Part shown: piece after piece, positions 1-10,195 of the stretch | Layout: each line of letters opens with the position of its first letter | Position numbering within the stretch: position 1 is the stretch's first letter | Assembly (NCBI GenBank): GCA_020137815.1 | Contig: CM035352.1 | Span: 3,570,385-3,634,384 of the forward strand | Reading direction: 5' to 3' | DNA: 64,000 nucleotides | Origin: Hormiphora californensis | Lineage: Eukaryota > Ctenophora > Tentaculata > Cydippida > Pleurobrachiidae | Notes under the pieces: model-generated | Database searches by the model: none | What the model was told of the DNA's origin: nothing | Seen by the model: the letters and a program-made list of their open reading frames with translations, nothing else | Made by a program: the position numbers and the translations under genes

Positions 1-40
1 TGAAAAAATGAGTGAAAGTTCCAATTGCAAAACCACATAC

Positions 41-131
41 CAGTGCTGACAGGTCACCACCATCCCCAACACGGCAACCTCCTCCTTGGCATTGACATCT
101 GGCATTAAACTTCCCAATAGTCTCTCTAAAT
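41..131 (-). CDS. Possible internal exon of an unidentified gene
   Basis: An open 91-base stretch on the minus strand is bounded by a plausible acceptor (AG at 133-132, with a CTAAC branchpoint-like motif upstream) and a good donor (GTATGT just below 41). It starts in phase 1 and ends in phase 2. The peptide reads roughly DLERLLGSLMPDVNAKEE and then a hydrophobic segment ending in TCQHW. I do not recognise the family. No other exon of this gene could be placed in the window, so it may be a chance open frame. It lies on the strand opposite the receptor gene that follows. Confidence 0.3.
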
Positions 132-555
132 CTTTGGAAACATATTGGCAGGTTAGTGGGGGTATGGCATAGTCGGGGTAAGGGGACAAAAAAAAACATA
201 TTAGAATCGAGACGAATGTAGCCTGGGGTATAGTGAGAAAAAAGGGGGGGGGGAATGAGGAGTTAAACTAGTAAAAATACTTAAAAATTCTCAAATTTAA
301 ATTAATTAAATTGCTTAATAAATTAGCTAAATCCAACCAAACAATTTACAAACACACTTTCTCTCTCGCTCTCTCCTCAATCAAGATCCACATCCACATG
401 TGGTGCACTAAAAATAGCTCTCTCAATATGGTAGTGGAATGGGAAGTAGATATGTTGCACTACTGCTGCAGGGGGAGCACCGCTCTCTCTTGCATGCAAG
501 TATACAAATACACGGAGAGAGAAAAAATGTATAGGGGGAACAGCTATCAGTTATT

Positions 556-1386
556 TTAATTCACTGCCGGTTGTTTAATCTGTTCAGCTCTTAACACTCT
601 GCGGACAAAAGCACCAGTTTTTAGTTTCACTGAAAACAGTTTATTCGGACCATCGTAATACACTTTGTCAACATCGTCACGTGCTTCAAACTCCTCCTTT
701 CTCTTCCTAACTGACGCCGGTGCGTAATGGAAAACACCAATCTTCTCTCGTATCAGTGGCTTGATCTTGTTGAAGTCTGAGACAGCGTCTTTGTGTGCCA
801 CAGATTTGAACACCACAGTAACAGTTCGGGGCTTTTTATTACCAGGGGTTCCTCGGTTTCGATGGGCAATTGAAATGTCCTTTGCTGAGAACTCAGGTAT
901 AACCTTTTTAACTGCTATCGATACCACCTGAGTTATGTCTTCATTGGGGGTCTCCTTGATGCCAGTGAAGATACTAGTGGCACGGCCCGAGTACGCCTCG
1001 TTGGTTAGGAGACGGTCCTCCAGGTTCTCACATTTCTCCACCAGGTTCTCACATTTCTTCTCAAGAACTTTAACATTCTGTTCCAGAGCAGATTTCTGAG
1101 TATGAAGTGCATCTCTCTCTTGTCTCAGGGTGTCCAATTGAGATGAGAATCGACTCTGCATCACTCTAAACATCATCGCGAGTTGTGCAGAATGGTCAAT
1201 CTTGCTCTCAGAGAATTTCTTCGCGAGTTTGATGGCTGCATCATCCGTGGTGGCATCCAATATTTTAGTAACTAGTTGTGGGTCACATCCTCTTACCCCG
1301 ACTTGCATGTTAATGTTGATTAAAGGTCGTGATAGACGGGTGGGTAGCAAAAAGAGGGGGGTGTGGCGGGAGCTCAAGAAACGCAA
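556..1386 (-). CDS. LINE ORF1-like protein (coiled coil plus RNA-binding-like domain)
   Basis: This is an uninterrupted 276-residue frame. Residues about 70-125 are heptad-rich and charged (LEQNVKVLEKKCENLVEKCE), typical of a coiled coil. They are followed by a fold resembling the RRM and C-terminal domain of L1-type ORF1 proteins: a segment with ISIAHRNRG, a basic KKPRTVTVVFKS strand and a lysine/arginine-rich end. ORF1 proteins of this kind coat the LINE RNA as trimers. No endonuclease or reverse transcriptase lies next to it, so this is probably an ORF1-only fragment or processed copy sitting upstream of the first visible receptor exon. The N-terminal 25 residues look like readthrough of flanking sequence, so the true start is probably the internal Met near residue 27. 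Confidence 0.65.
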   Translation of the reverse strand: MRFLSSRHTPLFLLPTRLSRPLININMQVGVRGCDPQLVTKILDATTDDAAIKLAKKFSESKIDHSAQLAMMFRVMQSRFSSQLDTLRQERDALHTQKSALEQNVKVLEKKCENLVEKCENLEDRLLTNEAYSGRATSIFTGIKETPNEDITQVVSIAVKKVIPEFSAKDISIAHRNRGTPGNKKPRTVTVVFKSVAHKDAVSDFNKIKPLIREKIGVFHYAPASVRKRKEEFEARDDVDKVYYDGPNKLFSVKLKTGAFVRRVLRAEQIKQPAVN

Positions 1387-1426
1387 CCAAATGTATGTAG
1401 CAACAACGGGATGCTCGGGGGAAAGG

Positions 1427-1562
1427 GTTTTGCCCGGTAAATCGGGGTGCCCGGTATATCGGGGTCAAATACTGTTAATTTCCTATATCGGGGGAAGATT
1501 ATCCTCCCGGTAAATCGGGGTTCCGGTAAATCGGGGCCCGGTAAATCGGGGTCCGACTGTAC
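1427..1562. mobile_element. pogo/Tigger-like terminal repeat remnant
   Basis: Short repeats of the form CCCGGTAAATCGGGG are arranged in tandem and end in GGGGTCCGACTGTA. Terminal sequences with CAGTCGGACC and a GATTTACC block flanked by TA are characteristic of pogo/Tigger DNA transposons. Related ends occur at about 12508-12552 and 22248-22285. No transposase frame is present, so this is a non-autonomous or decayed copy. Confidence 0.5.
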
Positions 1563-1677
1563 AACCGTGCGTACACTACATCATAACATATTGGTTCAGT
1601 ATTATTGAACGAGGGCGTACCTATAATATTATATGTAGAGACTGTATAAACACATACCTCCCCTCTCCTCTATTTAG

Positions 1678-4600
1678 GTGGACTGTGTCACTAGAGTCAG
1701 TTTCCCGACCAGTTTGGTGTGTCGAACAGAGGAGCTCTCCTGCCAGATAACTACTCCAGATGACCATGTTATTGACCTGTCCAAACTTGCCCAGCTACCT
1801 GAACACCTGGTAGGTAGCCCTGCAATATTTGATACCCATCCCAGACCCCTGTATATACCTTGTGTGTCCACTGTCCATTCTACCCGGCATCCCCCTGATA
1901 GGCGCCATGTCTATTATTTATCCGATTATTTCCAGGTTGAAAGTGATATTGATATTGGAGGTGCCATGTACGTCTCCCTTTGTGGACTGCTCCCCCCTGA
2001 CAAACCTCAATCCTGCTCCTCCCCTTCATCTGGGTGTATTGACCGAGAGGGAGAGGAAAATCTAGTGAGTTATTTGTTATGATGATATTTTAGTATTGCA
2101 TTTTGTCGCTTCTTTGTATGGGTATTTTATTCATCATCTCACTTGTTATGTTCTAACCCTTCTTTACGCGCGAAACACAGTCTAGCTATCTCACGTGATA
2201 GTCATAGCTATGAGCTGTGTATCCTCCTCTCAAGAGCATCATGTGATGGTCATATCTTACACTTATAATGTGTGTCTTATTATGCTCTAGCTGAGGGGGG
2301 GTCTCCATCATGTGATGGTCAGCTATATAACCCAAGAGATATAACACACGCTTCTTTTGTGTTTAGGAGGATAAAGAGGGAAAGAAAGAAAAGGAGATAG
2401 AGAGATAGAGAGATTGAGAGAGATAGAAAAAGAGAGTGAAAGAGGGTTGTTGACTGAGTTATCGATTCCACAATACACAATATATGTAACACAATATAAC
2501 ACCTGTGAATGATCACACGAACCTACCCCCTAACATATCTCTCCCTTTACAGAGCACGGGTCGACTTGATGGACAGCTGGTGGTGAATGATAGAGGAGAG
2601 GTGGAATTGAGGTACACTGGGGGAGCCAAATGTGGACAAGATGGTTTCTATAGTACCCGGATCACCTTTATTTGTGACTCAGCTACCATGGTAAGTGCAC
2701 GTTGGCTACGTCAATAATTAGGGTGTATTATGGGGGAGGGGTACATAATATTATCTCTCAACGTTTCCAATAAAACTTCATAATTAAGATCATGAATGAG
2801 ATCTGATCAGGATTTAATCCTCTCTTTACAGAGTTCGCCCCGTCTCATATCCTTCACTAACTGCGAGTATTACATCCTCTGGAGGACATCCCAGGCCTGC
2901 CTCGATATACCACCTACCCCCAGTAGCACGTGTGGAATTACCGACCCTAGAAGCGGGTTTCTATATGACTTGCAGCCCCTTTATCTTACTGATAGCCACT
3001 ACGAGGTAAAACTACCATCGTGATTTGATAGTCACATTTCTAACTAAATGGGACGGGATTCATTTAACACATACGGGATCGGGATTTAGAATCCCATATA
3101 AGTAGGTTAGCCTTCTCAACCTAAGTTGCACAAACAATTTAATGTTAGAAATATTGGGGAATATATTAGAAATATTGCCTTCAATAGGTTACTCTGGATA
3201 CGAAGACTAACGTGCTGTTTAACGTGTGCGGATCGGTCTCAGGGTGTAACGACGGGGCTGCGGTGTGCTCAGCTGATGCAACACAGGTACCATGAATTTA
3301 TAGAGTTTTATAGAGAATTGTAGAGAATTGTAGAGAAACAGAGATAAAGAGATACTAACAGCGATGTAGACTATCATAGTCTGCATCGCTGTACCTCTAT
3401 TATCATGAAGATATTAGAGAACTGAGATGGGGACTGAGAAAATGTTTAATCAGACCTTTTAATCATAGAGAAACATAGAGAAACAGAGGGACAGAGATAC
3501 CTTATGAGACCACCACCCTTTCTTTAACAGAGAACGGTATCATGGGGTAAGGCCGATACGATGAAGGTGGCTCTGAGCAATTCAGGGGAGATTTCAGTTT
3601 CTTACTCTGGCGGGGACATAAGAGATGGGTGTCCTGCTCCTTTATCTTCCACTATCATCTTATCTTGCTGCCCCAGTGGTCCACCTACCCTACTCAGCTC
3701 AGAGGTATATTTCCATCTCTTTCTAATTCTCCACCCTTTTCATTCAGAGGTACCTTTATCTTTCTATCACTTTATCTTTCTATCACTTTCTCCCTCCTTA
3801 GTCCAGAGGTATATCACTATCTTTCTATCTCTTTCTCCCCCTTCTTTCTGCCTTTTCCAAGCACTCTCCTCAACTCCCGATTTCGTTATCCTAGATATGT
3901 TACATCACCCTGAGTATGTGTAGTAACACTGCCTGCCAGTTCAGTCCTAAAGAGTGTGACTTTAAAATCGGTCAGAACGTTTATAACTTCGGAGCCCTCG
4001 CTCGGCGAACAGGAAATTGGATCACACAGGACCACAACGAAAGATCGTGAGTGTGTGAATTGCGAATGTTCATATTATTAATGTACAGTGCTAAATGAAT
4101 GTAAAATAGTAGGTTCTGGGTGGGTAGGTGACATCATTTTGGAACCTTGGCGCGCGGCGCTCTGCGCGACTAGCAGACAGAAACATGAGATCTGTTGAAA
4201 GTGGGGTTTCAGCACTCCAATTTTAGTCACATGGCGCGTAGATTTAGAAGCGCGATTATTTGGGATTGTGACATTGATGAGACAAATTCCAGACGATCCA
4301 TCTGTCACAAATGGACTGAAATATCACATAATCAATACATATTTCATGACCTTTAACCCCTCCCCCAGTTTCCATCTAAACATGTGTCGGGGAGTCAACC
4401 TGGATAATTCTCTAAAAGGATGTTCCCCTAACAGTGTTGGGTGCTTGTCTGAGAGCTCCGTCGCTGGAGCTAACTCTATTGGATTGGTTAGTAATTTTGA
4501 CAATACCCTCTCTCCCCGAACACTATGATCTACCGAACTCTCAAAGGTTCATGTGGTGTGAGCCACCAGGCATATTACGGGAACCAGTTTTCTCTTCACG

Positions 4601-5878
4601 ATTTCAATATGTTGGAATCTCCCCCTGGTACTCCGTGATTTAGTAACAACAAATAAACAAACAAACAAACAAACAAACAAACAAACAAACAAACAAACAA
4701 ACAAACAAACAAATAAACAAATAAACAAACCTCCCCTATAGGTTGACACCCAAGAGCAGGAAGGAAACCTAACGCTATCCTATACCGGGGGTAGCACTGT
4801 TGTTTGTGAAGAACACCCTGCTAGAACAGAGATAAAATTTAGCTGTGGGAACACTCTCGGATCACCTACCTTTCTCCGTGACAGGTATTCTAGAAAGCAG
4901 GAACCGACCGAAACAAGTAAACAACCAATCAGAACTCGTTATTTAGGTCACGTGACTGGTTATCAGCCAATCAGGAACCAGTATTTCCTGATTCGGTCGG
5001 TTCCTGCTAGAAAGGGAACTGTACCTACCCCTTGCTTAGCTCGGCCCTCTTTCCGTGCGCTCCGCCTAAATGAAAAGGAGGGTCATAACATAACAAAGCC
5101 ACCCTCAATTGGTTCCTCTGGATTGACTCTAAACATTTCTTGGGTGATCGACAGCATTTCTATTTTCAGGGAATGTCGATATTTGTTTGAGTGGCGGACC
5201 TACGTAGCCTGTGCCACTCCGCCTGTAAAATCCCAATCCTGCTCCTACACACATCCCCAAACTTCGCGAGCAGTAGATCTATCGGGTAAAGGTTCCTATA
5301 CCACTGCAACCACGGAGTACACGGTCAGATTCGAGGACTGTGGAAACAAGAAGTTGTGTAATGGTGCTACAGTGTGTGTTGAGCTGGTAGATAATATTAA
5401 TGGGAAGGTACTTCAGATAGCATCTAATGAAATTCAACTGTTCGCTGAAGGTGAGTGGAACCCTATTCTTTCCTATGTTTTCTTAATAATTTGGAATAAA
5501 GTCCCTCCCCAAAACTTCTCTCTCCCTCTTGCAGCTACCTAAACCTAATCCTTGCTTTAACAGTAGTGTTACAAATTGAAACAATACATTAATTTAAATA
5601 ATATTCCCAGGAGACACTGCAGAGGTTATGATAACATCAGGTGTGAGATGTGAGGATAGCTCTTACAAATACTGGCAAGGGATAGTACAATACACGTGTA
5701 GTGAGAACGAGACTATGGCGCTGGTTGCCATATCACACTGTCATGTGATCGTTAATAGAGGAACACCTCTCGTGTGCGGGTAAGTTTTAAACAGAGTATG
5801 AGAGAGAGAGTGAAGAGAGAAGAGATAGAGAGAGAGAGATAAGAGAGAGAGATATCTCTCTCTCCTCTTCTCTCTCCT

Positions 5879-5909
<31 letters not shown>

Positions 5910-5968
5910 ATCTTCATCTTATCTCCTCCTCTCTCTCTAGCTGATCTTTCTCTTTCTCTCGCTCTCTC

Positions 5969-6003
<35 letters not shown>

Positions 6004-6018
6004 ATTGCTCTCTCTTTC

Positions 6019-6098
<80 letters not shown>

Positions 6099-7018
6099 AG
6101 GACAGGAAATGATGAGACGAAGGGAAGGACTGCTCACATGAAATTCATGTTGACCCTAGTTTTGAGTGTTTCTGGAATCTTCCTATTTCTCCTTGTTTTG
6201 TTCATGTGTCGCAAGAAGCAAACCAGGTACAGTTCAATTCAAACAGTTTATTATCTGTGTTTCAGGAACCGACCGAATCAGGAAATACTGGTCCCTGATT
6301 GGCTGATAACCAGTCAAGTGACCTAAATAACGAGTTCTTATTGGTTGTTTACTTGTGTCGGTCGGTTCCTGCTGTGCTTGACATCACACCAACCTCTGTT
6401 TTCGGGTGGTCAGACATTGTGCTGTGAAATATCACATTAGCCTCTCGGAGTATACACAGTGTGAACATTGTTAACAGTGACTTTGATTTTATATTTTCTC
6501 CCAGAGAGGTGGTTCTAAGGAGAGTTCGAGCATGTCTGCCTATCAGAGATAACAACAACGAATCTATGTCTTACAAACGGGTAACTAACATTCAATCAGT
6601 GTTTGATACTGTTCCAATGTTAATTAATTATGTGTGTAATTTGGTATAATTTTGTGTAATTTTGTGTCAGGTACTAATCAATATGGAAGATACGACAGAA
6701 TTCATTAATACAACAATTTAGTGTACCATCATCGTAAATGTTCTTTCCAGGTAAAAACTAATTCTAATTTATTGTTTCTCTTTCCGATTCTAACCGTCAT
6801 CACGACTTTAAATCCTCCATCCTTTTTAGTTTAAAATTCTTTGTTGTCATGGAGTCACACTCAAAGTTTGAACAACTGCAACCACCATCAGCCCTTGTTG
6901 AGTAAGCCCAATTATTAACAAACCTTTCCTGCAGTTGCGTGAGTTAGCTCCAGCCCGGCTCCTCGAAATGGAAGGAATCTTCTCTTCAGATGAAGATGAG
7001 GACATGCTCGGACTGTAA
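1678..7018 (+). CDS. IGF2R: Cation-independent mannose-6-phosphate / IGF2 receptor, 3' part
   Basis: Fourteen exons can be joined without breaking frame: 1678-1809, 1936-2064, 2553-2690, 2832-3005, 3206-3286, 3531-3704, 3895-4046, 4369-4486, 4742-4884, 5170-5450, 5611-5779, 6101-6226, 6505-6580, 6935-7018. The encoded protein shows successive MRH (P-type lectin) repeats with the family signatures MYVSLCG, VLFNVCG and FHLNMCR, then LRYTGGAKC and LSYTGGSTVVC, then NCEYYILWRT and ECRYLFEWRT. A membrane segment at about 6145-6208 (LTLVLSVSGIFLFLLVLF) is followed by a short cytoplasmic tail ending SSDEDEDMLGL. That acidic, dileucine-like end resembles the GGA/AP-1 sorting signal of the vertebrate receptor. 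The family carries M6P-tagged hydrolases from the trans-Golgi and cell surface to endosomes. The 5' end lies outside the window. The fourth visible repeat is divergent. The 3895 acceptor is the least certain junction. Introns hold two hAT-like MITEs, a (TC)n tract and an (AAAC)n tract. Confidence 0.9.
3699..3812 (+). repeat. Three tandem copies of a receptor exon end and donor
   Basis: The motif CAGAG followed by GTAT or GTAC and a pyrimidine-rich stretch occurs at 3704, 3749 and 3808 (last exonic base). The first copy ends the receptor exon that starts at 3531. The later copies are decoy donors inside the intron. The copies are diverged between the motifs, which makes this the weakest of the splice-site duplications in the window. 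Confidence 0.5.
4646..4732 (+). repeat. (AAAC)n microsatellite
   Basis: About twenty copies of AAAC with a few AAAT variants. It sits in a receptor intron just before the acceptor at 4741. Confidence 0.95.
4898..5006. mobile_element. hAT-like MITE, copy 1
   Basis: This is a 109-bp element with terminal inverted repeats CAGGAACCGACCGAA. It is flanked by a perfect 8-bp target duplication CTAGAAAG (4890-4897 and 5007-5014). An 8-bp duplication and CAGG termini fit the hAT superfamily. It lies in a receptor intron 13 bases after the donor and happens to keep the reading frame open. Confidence 0.85.
5803..6096 (+). repeat. (TC)n microsatellite forming the acceptor pyrimidine tract
   Basis: An AG-rich start passes into nearly 250 bases of (TC)n that run directly into CCCAG at 6100, the acceptor of the transmembrane exon. 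The microsatellite is therefore the polypyrimidine tract of that splice site. Confidence 0.95.
6263..6371. mobile_element. hAT-like MITE, copy 2
   Basis: Same 109-bp element as at 4898, in the receptor intron before the 6505 exon, in the inverted orientation. The flanking 8-mers CTGTGTTT and CTGTGCTT differ by one base, so this insertion is older than the others. Confidence 0.85.
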
Positions 7019-7870
7019 CACCACTTTACCATTGAGGAGTGAGGACATGCTCGGACTGTAACCACTCCTCTACCATTGAGGCAGTTATAGTGCCATCAGA
7101 GAATTTTACGGTGTTCTCTGTCAGCCTGCTACCTCTTTCCTGGTCGCAAGGACTAGAAGTGGGCAGCGGGCAATGCAGTGTTGGACTGTTTCTGCAAAGT
7201 TTCTGCTGCTGTGGGTATGATATTGTTGTTGCTCTGGGTATCGAGATTTGTGTGATATATATATCTATATGGACGGTAGTAATGTATTTGTATACTGAGG
7301 TTTTTGTGTGTGATGCAGGGCGTCCTTTTTAAAGCATTTTATAGTTTTACACGACATTAGCATACTTCGTGCCCATTTTGAGTTGACATGTCTGGCGCCG
7401 CCAGACCCCATTTTGATTCTCTGACAGTGCGCTCAGATCGGGTCGGCGCCTCCAGATAGGAGCTGAGTTTTCCAAATATGTGGAGTTTGAGCTCAAAAGT
7501 TTGCTATGAAGTATGTCAAGGACTGGGTTTGTCTATAGTGTGTAAGGTTTTTTGTTAGTTGATTTTGTGTGTTTTCTCTCTCTTCCCTTCTTCATTTAAA
7601 GTGAGAGTGGACCGACACAGAACACTCTAACTTTGATTGAAGGAGACGTAGAATATTTGTCAACATGTGACATAAATTATTGTTAATTTGTCTTTGTTAC
7701 TGTTAAATTATATCCAATATGCCTGTGTTTGTATTAGTGTAATAGAGTTTAATAGATCTGCCATTATTATGTAATCAACCCCTTGGAAAAGAGACCTGGT
7801 TCCACTAGTGGTTGTGTCTCTGGACTCTCATAGGATGCTCGTGATCAGAGTCTCATTGAGACGTACATAA
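7019..7870. other. Receptor 3' UTR and intergenic DNA
   Basis: The last 20 coding bases plus the stop and following bases are repeated once (about 7000-7038 and 7042-7080, GAGGACATGCTCGGACTG in both). The rest is T-rich non-coding sequence in which I see no exon. Confidence 0.5.
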
Positions 7871-7979
7871 CAGGAACCGACCGAATCAGGAAATACTGGT
7901 CCCTGATTGGCTGATAACCAGTCACGTGACCTAAATAACGAGTTCTGATTGGTTGTTTACTTGTTTCGGTCGGTTCCTG
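7871..7979. mobile_element. hAT-like MITE, copy 3
   Basis: Same 109-bp element with perfect 8-bp target duplication GTACATAA (7863-7870 and 7980-7987). It is in the same orientation as copy 2. Confidence 0.88.
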
Positions 7980-8289
7980 GTACATAACTGTCTTGAGTTT
8001 CTGTAGTTAAAGTGACCTCGATGTAGAATAACAAGCTTGTTTATAATTCTCGGCCCGTGACCCCAAGTAACACTGGGGGACAGTGGAGTTATTGTAATCT
8101 CAAAGTGTTATGGTTGTCAGATTTTCGCTATTTGATTGATGATTTTCTACAAAATTCCGTCTTTTTATTTTGTTTGTGATACCATTGGCAGAGTTGGAAA
8201 TTGGAATTGGATCGAGAAGGTTCACGCCACTGCCCTGTAAATCATTTCGATTCTCACTGACAGTGACAGTGCAGAAACAGCCGGCAAAT

Positions 8290-9024
8290 GTTCATAATCA
8301 TTTGTCTAGACGGGTTTTGCTCCAGATGGCGTCTAGACGGGTTCCGACGGTTTTAAAACCGTTGCGGTTTAGACGGCACGTCTAAAATGGGCTCAATCCG
8401 TTTAGAAGGAACTAGACGGAGTTTGACGAGATCAGATGGAGTGGGACTTGGACGAAATCAGGCGGAATCTCTGAAATCAGACGGAAACCAAACCCGTATC
8501 AATCACGTCTGAAAGTGAACGTTATGTCGAACGTTACGTCGCCAATAGAAATTCTGTCTCAAGCCCGTATCTAGCTCTAGCCCGTGTGACTCCGTCTCAA
8601 GCCCGTCTGGGCCAAAACTCGTTTAGAGTGACGACTGACGCTAAAAATTGTGACGTTACCGCTAAACGTCATGACGTTTAGCAGTAAAGTCACACTTTTT
8701 AGCACCTAATTTAGACGTCTTTGTCAGCCATTTCTTGAGACGTGCTTGAGACGGAACTTTTAATAGAAATTCTATTGGCGACGTTCAGATGTGCTTGAGA
8801 ATGAGACGGGTTTGGTTTTCATCTGATTTTAGACGTTCCGTCTGATTTCGTCCAAGTCCTAGTCCCACTCCATATGATTTCGTTTAAACGGGTTGAGACC
8901 ATTTCAGACGTGCCGTCAACATGAACACGGCAACGCGAACGGTTTTAAAACGTCTGACTCCGTCGAGACGGCGCCTGGAGCAAAACCCGTTTAGACAGGT
9001 ACCGTCTAGACAGGTACCGTCTGG
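8290..9024. repeat. AGACGGG-rich imperfect inverted repeat
   Basis: Both ends carry CTAGACGGGTTTTGCTCC or its complement, along with matching CGGTTTTAAAAC blocks. The interior is dense in AGACGG, CCGTCT and related motifs pointing both ways. It looks like an old fold-back element with internal short repeats. No coding region. Confidence 0.55.
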
Positions 9025-9116
9025 ACGACGTCTGCGGCAAATGAAAATTTGCCGAAACAGCCCAGGTCAATTGACCTGGGCTGTTTCGGCAAATTTTCAT
9101 TTGCCGCAGACGTCGT
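9025..9116. repeat. Perfect 92-bp palindrome
   Basis: The two 46-base halves match without error around the centre at 9070/9071 (GGTCAATTGACC). It directly adjoins the AGACGGG-rich inverted repeat. Confidence 0.95.
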
Positions 9117-10195
9117 TACTCAGACTCGAAACTACCCTGATTTAACCAGTGGTTAGATACATGCTGTCTGGCCAGAGCCCGTTTTGATTCTCCTATAATA
9201 AATTAGAATTCTGATCCTAACTGAGCTCCGATCAGACGCCACACTATACCTGTCTGGCGCATTCTGGACAGAACACCACATCTGGGAAAGACCCTCAAGT
9301 CCAACGGCCAACATACCAGACGCCATTATTAGAGTCATGACACACCAAATTGGTAGACTGGTGCCAATGGAAATTCAGATTGTTTGTGTTTGTTCGAGTC
9401 ACTGTCTCGATACAAATTACAAACATTTCAGCGCGATGTCTGACCACTCTCCTCGTAGTTTGCTGAGTAAGGGGGAAGAGTGTCACACTCTTCCCCCTTA
9501 CTCAACAACTCGTAGTCGTACCGCTCAAAGAGCGAAGCACGCAAGAAAGAGGGCCAGCGTGAATCCTGACAGATGCAGCTGCAGATGCAAATATAAAATT
9601 GGTTTGATGGGGATTTCCATTACCACACACGCTTTGGCACCAATCTAGTTCAGTTGAATGAACATTAAAACACACACATACAGTTGGTTTAACTACGAAA
9701 TTATTCATATCGATATTATAAATATAAGATGAGTAATTAATAAATTGTAATAAACTTTCACTTTTTTGTACCAAACTAAGTCATGGCGTCTACTACACTT
9801 AACAGTAATTGTCTAAATCTCCTCTCTACAAAAACGTAAACACCCGATTTAGGAACTCAGTTACATGACGATATAAACTAACTAATTTCTCCTCAATCAA
9901 TATTAGTAATAGTATAATCACGGTGTCCTATCAGTAATTTTCAAACAGAATAGTAACAGTAACTGAATCGGTGAACGAAAAAAACTTCGTGGGTTACTAA
10001 CTGACGGTACGACCTTAATCTTGCAAACAAACTCGCAAGGGTGCAGGGGATTGACTACCCCTGCCTTGGCTTTACAACTTGTCTTCTATTACGTACAGTT
10101 CAGATTTTGTCAATTGTCAGAAATCTTCAATAAATTAGTTCTCTGAATCTGTTATCAAATAAAACGGATTAAACTTGACTCCGTTATAATGTCAT
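9117..10195. other. Intergenic DNA with a short hairpin element
   Basis: A 49-bp hairpin at 9460-9508 (arms TTGCTGAGTAAGGGGG) has a relative at 51485-51528, so it is a dispersed family. The rest up to the MORC stop codon is AT-rich and holds no exon I can defend. Some of it will be the MORC 3' UTR. Confidence 0.5.

Noticed and set aside
4952-5542. 196-residue frame taken as a single receptor exon
   Set aside because: Its first half is the MITE and intron sequence; the exon starts at the acceptor at 5170, which gives the correct phase and the MRH motif.
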